From NCBI RefSeq assembly GCF_007655135.1, contig NC_045128.1, forward strand, positions 1,674,001 through 1,738,000: 64,000 nucleotides of DNA, given 5' to 3'. The stretch comes from Punica granatum. Lineage: Eukaryota; Streptophyta; Magnoliopsida; Myrtales; Lythraceae. A program made the translations under genes and the position numbers. The notes under the pieces are model-generated. The model did not search any database. It was given only the letters and a program-made list of their open reading frames with translations, and was not told the origin of the DNA. Shown here in pieces: positions 31,691 through 44,415 of the stretch; position 1 is the stretch's first letter, and each line of letters starts with the position of its first letter.

Positions 31691-34600
31691 GTGTGACACC
31701 GTAGCATATGTTGATCGATTCAATATAAACCATCCCAAACAACTTTGGAGAAGATCTCGGTTTGACGACATGGACGACGTGAAAGATTCTGATTGGCTAA
31801 AAAGTTACTATTGGGAGATATTAGAGAATTACCTAAATATCATTATTTCCTCGGGGGGTGAAATTATGCTATAGCTCTCACGGACAAGTCTCTAATACAT
31901 AATTAGATTCAAACTACAATAAACAAAACAAACTTTTAACATGCTAAAAAGAGTTATTTTCAAAATCGAATTATGGATAATGATGCACTCATAAGAATCT
32001 ACCGTCTCAAATCCTACCTTGAGCATCCTCATTCCGGGCTCAACTGAGTCCTCAAATAGAGGGAGTCGACATCCAGTTGTCTTTGATGACGCGGTGATGA
32101 ATGATGACAATGGCGATGATGAATATCAATTTTTTGGTGGTGAAATTAATTTTTCAACAAGAATATGGGATACGAAATTTGGCAAAAAGACCAAAAATCA
32201 AGTCTGTAAAAGAATAAACTTCGGAAACATGTGGACTTTTTCCCCCCCTTTAAGGTCGATTAAATATAATTTGTTGTCGGGAACAACATATAAATTTTTA
32301 TTTGTCATTTTTGGTTAAGAATATTATTAAGACCACGAGATTAGATTTCATGAGTCAATTAACGGCATCTAATTTCTGTTTGGAAATCAACTTGGTCATA
32401 TAGGTAAGAATTATATTAAATTTTATCAATAGAGAGTTCAGTTTACCCAAGTTTTCTCCGACGTTGTGAAAAAAAGAAAATAAGAATTATCTGAAAAGAA
32501 TTAAGTGAAAATATATTGCTCGTAAATATAAGATTTTTTTCTCTATTATCTAGAAATTAACTATTAACTATCAATTAGTTAATTATTAACCAACGGCGAA
32601 AGCTATAGCTATATGAACGTGAAAATGGAAAGAGTTGTAAGTTGACAAACTCAATGAAGTAGATGAAAGCTGAACATTTCTTACCTCGATGAAGCTAGCA
32701 AGAGTGTTGAGATCACAAGCAGATGATCATGATGAGATCTCTGATGAAGAACGTATTCACGAGTGCTGAGATCTCTAAAGGAGAACGAAGGAGAAGCTAT
32801 AGCTCTATGAAAGTGATCGTATATGATTGATTTATTACTTTTGGTCCTCAATCTTTGGTTACTTTTTCATTTTTATCCTAACCTTTTTTTTTTCTAACTT
32901 GTCCTCAACGTTACACGTCATGTTCCCATTAGTCCTTCCATCTACTTTTCCATTCAAATATATTTACAGAAAATAATTTGCTTAAAAAAGTTTGTAAAGG
33001 CTAATAACAGATATAAAATATTATTAAAAAAGAAGACAATGAAGAAGAGGTTCAAAAAGAGCGAGTGCCGGCCAAAGCCTCACCAACGGCCACTTCTCCT
33101 CCTCCCTGATTCAAATATGGGATTCTTGAGGGATGGATGATCGCCGATGAGAGCCTCTCCCAAGAATACTAAATTCAAATTATAGATTAACAAAAGAAAC
33201 TTCATGAATGTGCTAATAAAATTTATTTCTGAAATCGGACTATCGAGGAACTGCAATGCGTGCATCAGAAATCGGTCTATTGATTACATCGATCGGTTTC
33301 GACATGTATAAAATGCATGTACAGCTAAATGCGTGCACGTCACATGCACGTCAACATAAGTTAATGATCAGTGTTGCGCCATTCAACCAAGTGATGTGAC
33401 ACAAATACAATTGGCCAAAGTACTCGATTTCTCATGCTTCATTAACAAGAGGGCATGCTTCGCGTAGAATCATGGAGAGTTCATGTTTTTTTTTTTGTAT
33501 TTTCGTATACACGTATGACTGAAAATAAAAGTTTAAAAGCACGAGTGATATTTTTTTTTTAACGAGATGTGTAATTTTATCGGAATATTAGATATATAAT
33601 TTACAGACGACTTCACTCGAGCGCGATAAGATTCAACCAAGAAAAGTCTCCAACTTCTTGGCGAATCGATACCGTAACATGTCGACCGATTCGATATAAA
33701 TCAGCCTTAATAGAGAGGGAGTTAATTAAGGGAATAAGATGGAAATGTTTGGTGGTGGGATCGTGTGGCGAAGCATGGAAGATTGTGAGGGAAGGAGGGG
33801 GGTAGACCCCAGTTCGATGACTTGAAAGATCCTGATTGGCTAAAAATCGACGACTGGGAGTTACAACTGGAACACCTGAACATTATTTCCTTAGGGGTGA
33901 AATTAATAAGCTAGTAATTATGCGCTGTTTGATGCTGATGCAACGCTCGAGCATACAAAACCGGTCAATATTTAGTAAGCTGCGTATACTTGGATTGTTT
34001 TTATTACTTAAATATCGAGTATCTTACTTACAATTTTAGAATTTTATATTTGAAATTTCAATAATTCTCTAAAATTTTCTCATAGCACGAAGATATCAGG
34101 GTAAACTTCTAAAAGTTGGTGGTCAGGTTAGGGTGTTTTGGTAATTTGATTTTTAATAAGCTTCTATTATGCATTCACTCTGATTGTTCATTCCTTGTTC
34201 CCGGAATATGAAAAGCTATTTATTCCTTATCCCATTTACTCCTCACTAATTCAGTTCCTCATCAATTATATTCCCCATTGATTCCATTTCCTGTTAGGAA
34301 ACATGCCGTAATTAAGTTCTCGATAATAATTATATCCCGGTCAATTCTAACCTTAGCCCCATCCACTTCGTCACCAAACATGATTTTAGGATATCGAATA
34401 TGCTACCGGCCCCAAATCCCGACGATCAAACGTGACCTAGTAGATTGAAAATCGAGGAAGCAAAGCCATCCTCAATCGATCGGGGTACTCGGGTCAGGCA
34501 CAAACAAATGCAAGGTGATTGGGATTGGAGTCTCATTTGGACCTGCAATGGACAGTTTTTGGAGCAACCCCATCCTCGACCAAGATGGTCCAGAAGGCCC

Positions 34601-35750
34601 AGTCCAGCCCATGCCAGATCGCTTTTCTCCACTTCAGCCCAGCCCATTTGTTCAGATAACTTCTCTAATCATTCTTAATTACATGCCCTGCCCCTCAAAG
34701 GTTATAGCCCAGGGGCCCTCTTGAATATATATATATATATATATATACACACCGTACTTGTCCATAAAATCTTCTTTTCTTTTTTTTTTCTGCTAACGAA
34801 TAATTGAGGTCGCTCTCTACCTCTCCTAACACCGTGATTTCATTTAAAATAATAATAATAATAATGAACTAAATGTAATCATTTCACTCATGCTTTATTA
34901 TGTATATAGATTATGAATATATTGTTTATTCATTCTTAGACAGTAAACATTAACTGAAGGCTAAGAATAGATAGCATTTTCGAGTTCATACCTCCTTCCT
35001 GTCCCGAGGTCGCCATGCAGGAAGAACTCCAATATGAATCCACTATAGAGCAGGGAGAAATGAATATTTATACATATAAAAACATACGTACATACGCACA
35101 CACATACATGTATATATTGGACATCAGCTTTGACGTGCTTTACAAACTTGCGTTCTGATGATGGAAAAATAAAAATAAAAATAAAAAGCACAAAAAGGCA
35201 TTGAATGATGTTGCAGAAAGGGTTTTCCCAGCCAATAGTCAAAGGCATCATGAAATTCTCCGTAGATTTGCAAAGTGGTTGGTTCGCTTATTGGACTTGT
35301 TCAGTTTTTTTTTTTTTTAAAAAAAATCCAATATGGGCTGAATTGGGTTGACTAATCCAATTTTATTACGGGATAATATGTTACGAGGAAATCATAATAA
35401 AAATATATATGAAAGTTCTGAATTAATTAATTAATCCGGCATATAGCATATATAGTAAAGTAAACCGTTAGCCACTGTAGCGGGACGTCCATCGAGAATT
35501 GAAGGAGAGCGACAGTATCTTTCTTGATTGATCGGGTCGATCGAGCACAAAGAAATGCAAGGCAACGGTCAGTGCTCATAAGAGGCACGAACCCGTCCTC
35601 CATTGGAAGAAGTATCTAGTACAATCTTATATTTGTTACAATTTTGACGAGCATGCAATGCATTTGCTTGCCTACCAATTGATTTTTTTTAACCTCGATC
35701 AGTTTTTACTTTTTTGTTTATTGAGCTGAGCCAGAAGGGAACCCGACCCA
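31691..35750. other. Gene-poor DNA with a diverged repeated fragment
   Basis: No gene recognised. A fragment at about 31680-31875 recurs, diverged, at about 33660-33915; both carry a CGATTCRATATAAA-like block and frames reading VKDSDWLKSYYWE versus LKDPDWLKIDDWE. An (AT)n run lies at 34724-34746. The rest is AT-rich with only chance open frames. Confidence 0.55.
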
Positions 35751-35759
35751 TAATTTTCC

Positions 35760-38160
35760 CAAATGGTTGCTCCAGCTAGAGACAGTGGCAGTCATGTACT
35801 GACTATGTCTGGTTTGTGGTTCAATTGAAAAATTTATCATTAAGGAGGAATAAGAATATCAAGTAATTCAAGCGTGAGATGATTATCAGCACCACTTCCC
35901 ATTAAGTAAGAATTATACATCGGATATTGAATTTCTGATTTTTGGATGGTGACGTTACCAAACGTGAAAATTCCCGGTTCGTCCATAATTAGATCCATAG
36001 CGGAATTCAGAATTCAACAAACCAAACATACCGTCAGTATTTATCATTTCTTCATCTGAATATTGGTCAAAATAAATCATGGTGGCCTTCATAAGGTTCC
36101 CCCCCTAAAATTGGCTTTTTGTTATTCCAATATGGAAGCTGGGGGAAAAAAAAAAAAGCTTCGAAATATGTGAAAAAAATATATTAAAATAATATGATCA
36201 AGAAAATATAGATTACATACTCCCGATACGTACATTATCTTTTTTTTTTTTAATAATGTATGTGGAACTAACAATATGTACATGATTTGGAATATTAAGT
36301 TATTACCCAAAACTAAACCAATCAATTAGTATCTGCTTCAATAACCTCCTAGGAATTGATCACAAGCCTATATTACAACTTACTGCATTTCCAAATAAAT
36401 ATCGGAGGCAAATCTTCTCAAACTTGCATTGATTAAAATATAATCAAAACCGATCAACGAACTACGCTTTTAATGTCTCTAATATACTCCTGTTAGTACA
36501 TAAATCAAATAAATTCTTCTTTTTTTTTTCTTATTTGAAGTATAAACTTGCACATAGTGAATATAATTTGACTATTTCTTAAATGCATGGCATATTTAGC
36601 ATGCAAATACAAAGGTATAAAAGCAAGTCATATGGTACGTAGATGCTTGGAGAAGGAGTGGATGGTGGAAGTATGTCATTGCTATCGGGAGGCAAACTCG
36701 TGTGCGGATTGGTTGGCACGGTGGTTTTTGCAGTTCCCGTTGGGTACTTAGTTTTAGTATCAACCGCCTTCCAACATTAGGTTGCTCCGTTTGGGTGATG
36801 TTTTTGGGGCCTCCATACCCTGACTATGTAGGTGTTAATTTTATTGTTCTAGATGTACCTTTGCAGGCGTCTAGCCTCCTCTTTCTACCGAAAAAAAAAA
36901 GTCATAAGAATTTAGTAGTAACATGAAGTCAAGTTCATGATTGTTATTTCGGGTTTGATTTTAAAAACAACGATACTTTTTCGTGTAAAATTTAGTCAAT
37001 TTTATTTGGAATTACTAATGCCGCATAAATTAGAAAGTAGAGGAAAGAAAGTTATTTCAAATGATGGAATGCGGCCCCATAATAGTTAGATCATGTCTTT
37101 TTTAGACAAATTATATATGGGTTCTTTCTGTAAATTTATCACATCAATTAAGTGGAATTTAATGACAATAAGTTAGGAAATTCTCTTAATAAATATATAC
37201 ATTAATAAATGCATAAATTTTGATCTGAATTTCCTGTTACTACATAGATATATATATTCAAAAATATAGATAAATATACCCGAAAAGGAAAAAGAAACTC
37301 AAAGTGCATAAATTATGAAATTGAAGGGGGTAGAGAAATGGGCTGAAATTGTTGGCCCATTCTGATACGGAGTTTTTGAGCCGTACTCAATGCTTGGGTC
37401 TAGGTGAAGTGTGGGCCTCAGTCAAGTTTAGGGAAGCTGACATCAAGCCCTTGAAGCTGTTATATTCCTCTTCGTTAAATTTATCGAATACATCGAGTTT
37501 CCAGTACTGCCAATTCTCCGGATTAATTCCTCGTGGATAACTTTCTTCAAAATATGGTGTTGGATCGGAACGCATACTCAGCCTTTGGCGAAACATTGAT
37601 TAACGAGATCGAAAAGAATCGAACTCGTTATCATGAGCTACATACTGGTAATTAGGACCTCAACTTTGTCTTGCAAAAGGAAGTGAAGAAAATTAAATGT
37701 GCTCCCTCAAGCTTATATGCCACAGGTTGTTTTACTTTTTCGGTATGCACCAACCATTTAAGATCCAAAAATTCAATGAATCCTAACCTATTTCTCAACA
37801 TGATTCACCAAGAAATAGAATTCTCTAAATGTGAATTATCTCAATTCACCATATTCAAAATTGAAACCTCATCTGAGAAAAGTAGACGCCAAAACCACTT
37901 GAATCATTCAAGGTTGGTTACCTTTTCTTATTTTAAAATTTTTATTTATTATGAATGTCTGCTTAGTTTACTTTGACATATATGTATATTCAATATACAT
38001 ACATACGTACACACACGCACTTATATATATATTCCTATGAGTATGACATGATAATTCCTGAAATAAATAAATCAATAAACGAGCATGTTCACCGAAAAAA
38101 GACAACTATTACATAGAGATGCTCTCGAAGGAGCGATCATGTATAGAATAGAGAGGCTTA
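35760..38160. repeat. Segmental duplicate C of the SIN3 upstream flank
   Basis: Colinear with 13800-17640: shared blocks at GAGACAGTGGCAGTCATG (35776 and 13843), the CATCGAGTTTCCAG block (37493 and 16822) and the CTCGAAGGAG block (38120 and 17511). It leads directly into SIN3 copy C. It overlaps about 180 bp already present at the end of copy B (23410-23590), so B and C are separate copies, not one split copy. Confidence 0.85.
36625..36906 (+). mobile_element. 5'-truncated LINE 3' end with 8-bp TSD
   Basis: Insert 36633-36898 carries the C-terminal end of a plant LINE RNase H domain (CHCYREANSCADWLARW), a stop, a short 3' UTR and a poly(A) run, between direct repeats AAGTCATA (36625-36632 and 36899-36906). 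The paralogous site near 14825-14835 has a single copy and no insert. Confidence 0.85.
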
Positions 38161-38164
38161 TATA

Positions 38165-39212
38165 TATATCCTTCTCAAAATGATGCTTTCTTCTGATCCT
38201 TGTGCACCTTCAGCAATGGTTTATCATCATCAATATCGTCCCCATCGTCATGAGAGCCAATAGTGACGGTTCCGATTGATGCTGCACCGTTGAAACATAA
38301 ACTAACTTATAAGATCTGAGAAAAGAGAATACGGCTGACAGAATTGAAAGACCAAAACATTACCTTGTCCACATGCAGTGGACGAGATGCAAATTTTTGC
38401 AGATTGCATTCACCAGGCCGTCGAAACAGATTCTTCCGGTTAGATGGAACATTATGAGCTACAGTTTGTCGGTATGTTCTCGGGTAAGAACCTCGTGAAC
38501 TCCTCCAGCAAATCAGGGTGGTCAACAAAACATGCTACCATCTGCCTCAGAAAAGGTAACAAAATCATGAAGCATGCACATCCTGGTGGGCGAGGCGACC
38601 AGGTTTCTCTTCTGAGAAATTTATTTACCTCCTCGTAGACCTCAAATATGCTCCTCGGCTCCTTCTTCCGGTGCATATTGAAGATGTCCAGAAATGCTGT
38701 ATAGATATGTTCTCATCATTTTAAAAGCGTTTCTGCAAATAATATAAATTGTAAGAAGTCATATGCTTTGTAGATGCATTAATTAAAAAGTCGGAACTTT
38801 TTTTTACCTTAATCTTGTAACAAAGCTGATGGCATCCTCGAATTCCACTGTTTTCCTTGTTGGAGCTTCATCCTCATCCACGGTGATTTCATGACCCTTC
38901 GGGTAAGAATGTATTGAATCCCAAAATCAAATTGTTACGCCTCTTGAATAATTCCTTTACTCTTGCAAAGACTCCAGCAGTACCAGTTCTCAACCACGAA
39001 AAAAAAAAAAAAGTATTTGAATCGACCAACTGATCATAAGAAAGCAATTCCGCTGTCAACACAAGAAAACCTCTTAAGGAACAGCTACACCACCTTCGAA
39101 CCTTGAAATCTTTCATGAATTCCAGAAACATGTCATACTTTTCCCTTTGATCTCGGAACATGTCGTTGACCTCCTTGAGGTATGCCAATGCATCATTGGT
39201 AGTCAATTGGCC
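38165..39212 (-). pseudogene. Truncated SIN3 duplicate (exons 2-6), copy C
   Basis: Fragments of exon 6 (38165-38290), exon 5 (about 38365-38540), exon 4 (38625-38730), exon 3 (38810-38985) and exon 2 (39085-39212) in the same order and strand as the parent. PAH1 reads [19 protein letters not shown]2 is broken by several indels (for example GTCGGTATG near 38468 and a lost base near 38815). The poly-Gly N-terminus and exon 1 are missing. Copy C is more diverged than copy B. Confidence 0.85.
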
Positions 39213-39650
39213 TTAAAAGTAAAACGTGGAGTGGGAAGAAGAAATTATAATTCCATTCCCATATATCAAACAGGACCTAAAGCCCAATATGATGGACTGG
39301 AATAGAATGGCATGGAATGGAATTAGAATGGAATTTGGTCATACAAAATGATTCCATATCATTCTATTTCGATCTATCAAACGGAACCTTTAACTTTCTC
39401 TTGTGAAAGGAAGTGAAGAAAATGTGCTCCCTTAAGCTTATATCCACCTGTTGTTTTACTTTTTCGGTATGTACCACCCCCTATCCAATCTTAAATACCT
39501 TCCTCTTGTACTCGTTTTTATTATCAATGGATATTCATTGACTTTCGAGATAATGAATGCAATTCTTTAGTCAACTCGAGCCAATCAATCTTAGAATATC
39601 AGTTATCGTCAACATTCCCAAACGTGACAAGAGTTCCAATTACGCAATTT
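39213..39650. other. Intergenic, with a copy of the GTGCTCCCTTAAGC block
   Basis: 39370-39560 matches 49820-50010 and, more distantly, 17010-17100 and 37665-37760: a dispersed piece of the duplicated flank. No gene. Confidence 0.6.
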
Positions 39651-39659
39651 ACCTACCTT

Positions 39660-39990
39660 TCAGCAATTTGATGGCTGAGATGATGTTGGAAGATTAGCAA
39701 GTAGAGTCTTCCCAAAATCTAGCCACTATATTCTTGAAATCAGGTTTCTGCCACCAACAATCCAAGACCTTAAAACGCCTAGGTCCCCAGCTGATCTCAG
39801 CAGAAGATAGAAGGATGGGACAGTGATATCTGACTTCCCTTTGCTAAGACTACATAAAGTGAGATCCTGACAAGCAGAAAAGCCCGGTCAATTCTACTAA
39901 TCGTTGTGGAGGTGGACCAAGTGAACTTCCAGCCAGAGAGCGGAAATTCAATGAGGTTCCAGTCATCATTACTTAATCTTATGCCCTTTA
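39660..39990 (-). mobile_element. LINE endonuclease-domain fragment
   Basis: On the minus strand the sequence reads FPLSGWKFTWS...SRIDRAFL near 39960-39880 and ISWGPRRFKVLD.WWQKPDFKN near 39800-39720. This is the C-terminal part of the apurinic-type endonuclease of plant L1-like elements. Several stops and shifts make it inactive. Its position downstream of the other LINE on the same strand means it is a separate fragment. Confidence 0.75.
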
Positions 39991-40779
39991 CGCATAAGAT
40001 TAGAAAAATCCAAAATATATATCCTTCATGAGTTAGTGCACACCAAAAGAACCGACCAGAGGCTCTTCAGAATTTGTATTTTTTTTTTCAGGAGAGCCCC
40101 CCTTTTTTGGGTAAAGAAAATTTGTAAAAAAAATTTAATTGGTAAGAAAAATTTGTAATATTAAAAGAGCTAATATATCACAAAATACTGTAAGTATATA
40201 TAACATTTGCACACACAAGCGTCTGCCTTATTTTGCCAGGCTTTCTGACATATATTTTTTAATTTCTTTTTTTAGCATAACGCAAAATGAATTCCGACCA
40301 AATTATGATCGATAAAATCTTGAACCATGACTTTTGCTCAGCTCCAATGTAGGGTAGCATACTATGGTTAGTTGGCTCAATGGTTTGCGCATTTCTTCCC
40401 CTCATTTAAGTTATTGGGTTTGAGAGACTTCTAAATTAATTAGAGAAAATTTAGGATTAGAATATTTTATTTTTTAATAGTACGATCTGACTCGAACGTG
40501 GAAATCAAGTCCAGTAAAGGAATGAAATAAAAAGAAAGAAAAGGAGAGCTCTGAGTCAATATTGCCATCGGTCATTCATCATTGTCTTTGCACCATCTCA
40601 AATGGTATTCTGATCTCTTGGACTGATAAGGGTAAAATTTTCAGTGGTTATATATACACAGTTACGGGGAAAATAAATATATGCCAAAAGATATTCCCAT
40701 TGATTAAAATTTTAAATGGTCACTCGTACACATAGCGAGATGATCTTTATTAGTCAAGCTCTATCTTTTTTTTCTTTTT

Positions 40780-41336
40780 TATTGGGAGATATTATCTCAC
40801 ACGAAAAAATTAAAAAGAAATTTATGAATTTATATGTGATTAGATACTACAATGTATTAGCTCGAGCCTTTAGGTCGAAAATGAGCTCAATCGCTAATAA
40901 GCCTAGTGATATTTTACATGGCATCAGAGTTGGTTACGCTTTTGCGTTCACGTGTAGGCTCACACCACGCCAAGTCTAGTTTCTAAGCAGCTCAATTGCA
41001 TTTCATCTTAGTTTGATCTAAGTGTGGCCTCATTATCTATTATCCCTCTCACCCGAGGTCTAAGAAGAATTTCACCTCGTGGTTAAATCCCAAGCACGGA
41101 AGTTCAATCTCGGCTCGTAATCAGTTCTTGAGGGCGAGTGTTCAAGTTCACGTGGCACGTGTAGATGAAGCATCAAAGCCACATGTTGCCACGTGAAGGC
41201 AAGTGTTGAGACATACACACGAAAAAACTAAAGAGAAATCTACGAGTTTATAAGTGATTGGATCCCACAACCTATCAATTCGAGATTTTGGATTGGAGAT
41301 TGGCCTCGTCGCTGATAAGCCTAGTGATATTTTACA
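40780..41336 (+). mobile_element. Second TRIM-like element, about 557 bp
   Basis: Direct repeats 40780-40918 and 41204-41336, both ending AGCCTAGTGATATTTTACA, the right one starting TGTTGAGA. Immediately after the left repeat comes TGGCATCAGAGTTGG (40919-40933), one mismatch from the initiator tRNA-Met primer-binding site. The right repeat is preceded by the purine-rich GTGAAGGCAAG. The 285-bp interior has no coding capacity. The target duplication is unclear because both flanks are T-rich. Confidence 0.75.
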
Positions 41337-41825
41337 TTTTCTTTCTTTTTTTTGAAAAAGTCAAGCTTGTATTGTAATTGATTCATTGTACTTTCTACTT
41401 CCAAGTCTCCCCAAATTATATATCTCATATGTATTGCTAAACTAATCCAATGCCCTATTAATAATACCAGTCGTATATCATTTTCCTTGATCGAGATTCA
41501 AGATGGAAAGATCAATTTTACTTATTTATGTGATGTGTCGGCCACATGTTTATTCTTGATCTTTTTTAATAATGTGTGCTCCAACCAGGCCACATATAAT
41601 ACTGTCTAAAACCTTAGACAGTGCGAAAAAAGTAATTGATAGAGATAGCACTGAAAAAATAATATTAGGATAAGGATGGCACCGGGGAAAGAAGCCGATA
41701 AGATTAGAAGGAATGTCCAATAAACAACCAACCACATTGGATTACGTCCACGTTAATTCATGCAAGCGTGGTGCAGGGCGACCCATATAATATGGATTGA
41801 TTGAATCAATTCATAGGGTTTATTC

Positions 41826-43950
41826 TTTTTTTTTTTCCCGAATAAACATAATATATTATTGCTAATACCGGGCACCATTACAGGGGTAACCCTCAAACAT
41901 ACAAGGGAAAATAAAATTCGACCTAATATCAAGTTGACATAGGCTGTGAACTTGAGGGTTAGAGGTTTGTGGGACCCAAATATAATGCCATTCCGCAAAA
42001 TAAGACAAAAGTTGTCTAATATATAAGACAATATTTCTAACATCTGGGACATTTCTAGAGCTAAGGATAGCATTAATCAGAAGTAAGGCATCAGATTCTA
42101 TCCAGATCTTGGACCAGCCGGAATTGAAAGCAAGTGAAGCAGCTATGAGGATTGCTTTTCCTTCAGCTTGCAGGGGTGAAGTGGCAAGGACTGGAGCCCA
42201 CCACGAGCTGAGAATGCTGTCGTGAAACTGTGTCGCGACTCCTGCAATGGCAGCCGAGGTATTTCTCCAGGCAGCATCCGTGTTAATTTTATTCCATCCG
42301 GGAGCAATCGATGGAATGGACTGCCAGGTGTTTTGCAGCGGCGGCAGTCTCTTCCATGAAGGCCTCCATATTGGTGGAGCTATGAGCTGATCGATCAGGG
42401 GAATTTTGCATATGTGCTGTTGTACTGTCCAGATGTTCGTTGAATTTTTTGCGTATGAGTTGCGGCATTGAGTCGATGTCAACCTGGCCCCTGCATACAT
42501 ACATTTGTTCCTTGAGTTCCAAAATTCATAGAGTATAATAGTGCCATAAAGTGTAAAAGATTTGGGATCAACACAGTCATTCAATAGAAGAACAGGAGGC
42601 TGGATAAGGAAACTAGTGATATTAGCTGGAGTATCACAGGGAAAGTTATCAACTATTAAGTTATAACGTGATTCCCTCCATACAACACAATAGAAAATAC
42701 AATATCCATAAAGATGAGCATAACTATTGGAACCGGTCTTACAAAGAGGGCAACAAGCCTCACTTTGCGAGAACCAGAGGAGGCATTAATTAACAAATCT
42801 CCATAGATCGATTTTTAGTCTCTCGTGAATTTTCAAGGCCCAAAGCCGACTCCATTTGAAAGCGGACTGAGTATTGAACCTGTCTTTCTGATCTAACAAG
42901 TAGAATGACTTCACCGAATGTTCTCCATGAGAGGTGGGTGTCCAAATAATCTTATCAGTACAATCAGCAGAAGTAAGGTGAATATTCAGAATTTTCCGCA
43001 CAATACCTCATTGAAGAGATTAATTAGTAATGGAACATTCCATCTTATTGGAGAGAAGAGCATTAGATCACATACCTTGGTCTCGTTGTCAGTATGTATC
43101 ATTTGCTCGAACTGGTTTAAAAATAGACATACCTCGGATCCACGGGTCGTTCCAAATAGAGATGGAGGCTCCATTACCAATTGAATAGCACATACCTGTC
43201 TTGAGAGTGTCTTGACTCCATGGCAAGAATAAATAAGGAGAAATGGTTTCACCTTGTCGGATTCCTCTCCCTGGTTTTAATGACCATGAGAGGATCCATT
43301 GATCACTATGAAGAAAGATGTCGTCGAAATGCATTGGTGGATTCATGAGATGAAAGTGGAATGAAACCCGAAGCTTTGGAGCCCTTTGATGATGAAGGAC
43401 CATTCTAATCTGTCGAAGGCTTTCATGAAGTCTATTTTCATTCCTATCCATCCTCTCCGAGTGCCGGTTTTATTTATGGAATGGAGAATTTCTTGGGTGA
43501 GAAGACCATTGCCATTAATCCACCTTCCTTTGATGAATGCCATTTGGTTTGGACATATAAATTTGTGAAGGAGGGGCTTGATCCTCTCAACTCTGATTTT
43601 TGTTATAACCTTTATAACATACATTGCGTAGGCTGATTGGACGAAAATACAAGGTCGAGGCTTGTTGGGTCTTTGGGGTTAAAGTTATAAAGGTATTGTT
43701 CCATTCTTTAAGAAGAAACCCTGTTTGAAAGAAGCTCTGGACAACTGCGAATATGAGGGGCTTAACGGTGTTCCCGTAGCATTTATAAAACAGGGATGGA
43801 TAACCATCGGGGGCCCGAAGCCTTGAGATTGGAAATAGCCTTCAATGCCAGTGCTATTTCTTCACTTGATGGGATCTCTATTAACTTGGGATTTTCCTCC
43901 TCTGATATAGCTAGACTGATAAGACCTTCTAAGTCGGATGGAAGAGGACT
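41826..43950 (-). mobile_element. Degenerate LINE (L1-like), reverse transcriptase to RNase H
   Basis: Non-LTR retrotransposon remnant. From its 5' side: a PDGY-type start near 43815 with an extra base, FITLTPK and PISL near 43650, AFIKGRWINGNGLL and KIDFMKAFDRLEW (43430-43540), GRGIRQGETISPYLF (about 43230-43270). An internal deletion then removes the catalytic DD box and joins to GNGASISIWNDPWI (about 43180). A zinc-binding region (WTPTSHGEHSVKSF) and a last long frame 42584-41862 follow. That frame carries an RNase H domain with INTDAAW, AEGKA and ESDALLLINAI. The T-run at 41827-41838 is the poly(A) tail. Multiple shifts make it inactive. Confidence 0.88.
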
Positions 43951-43984
43951 GGAAGGACTCGAAAGCCCTCCCCAAATGGTTTAC

Positions 43985-44415
43985 AACCCCCCCAGAGCTC
44001 GTGTCAACGGCCATTTGTTCCCAGGCCTTCCAGCAGAGGGCTGCAGTCTCACCATTCCAATTCCAGGAGGCAGTAGAGGGCATGCAGGCGAACATCAAGA
44101 TAGGCTTTTGTACCGGGGACCATAGAGATGGCAGTCCCTTTTATGGTCCGGGCAATGCTTTGGCCCACGCCTTTGCACCACAGGACCGGAGGCTCCACTA
44201 TGATGGATCCGAGGACTGGAGCACGTCCACTCCGACCTTGACTCAGGTGGACTTGGAATCGGTAACAATGCACGAGATCAGGCACACCTAGGGCTCAAGC
44301 ATAGCCAGGACCCAAAGGTCGTCATGCACGCTTTTATTAGCCTGGGAGCTGTCAAGAGGGAGCTCCAACGAGATGACATAGAAGGAATTCAAACTATGTA
44401 TCCTTCCAAGTAGTT
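43985..44415 (+). pseudogene. Matrix metalloproteinase (matrixin) 3' fragment, pseudogene
   Basis: Remnant of a plant MMP, a GPI- or wall-associated zinc endopeptidase. The frame reads SQAFQQRAAVSPFQFQEA, then NIKIGFCTGDHRDGSPF and ALAHAFAPQDRRLHYDG: the beta-strand and Ca/Zn-loop region of the catalytic domain. The zinc site is damaged: the HEXGH motif reads HEIRH, and one missing base just after it shifts the frame to a TAG. The remainder (GLKHSQDPKVVMHAF to IQTMYPSK) is in the next frame to a natural stop at 44413-44415. Propeptide and N-terminal half are absent; the 5' edge abuts the truncated LINE. Confidence 0.87.

Noticed and set aside
34445..34724. Overlapping ORFs on both strands, Pro/Trp-rich
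   Set aside because: No recognisable family, no splice context; the frames are short and mutually exclusive.
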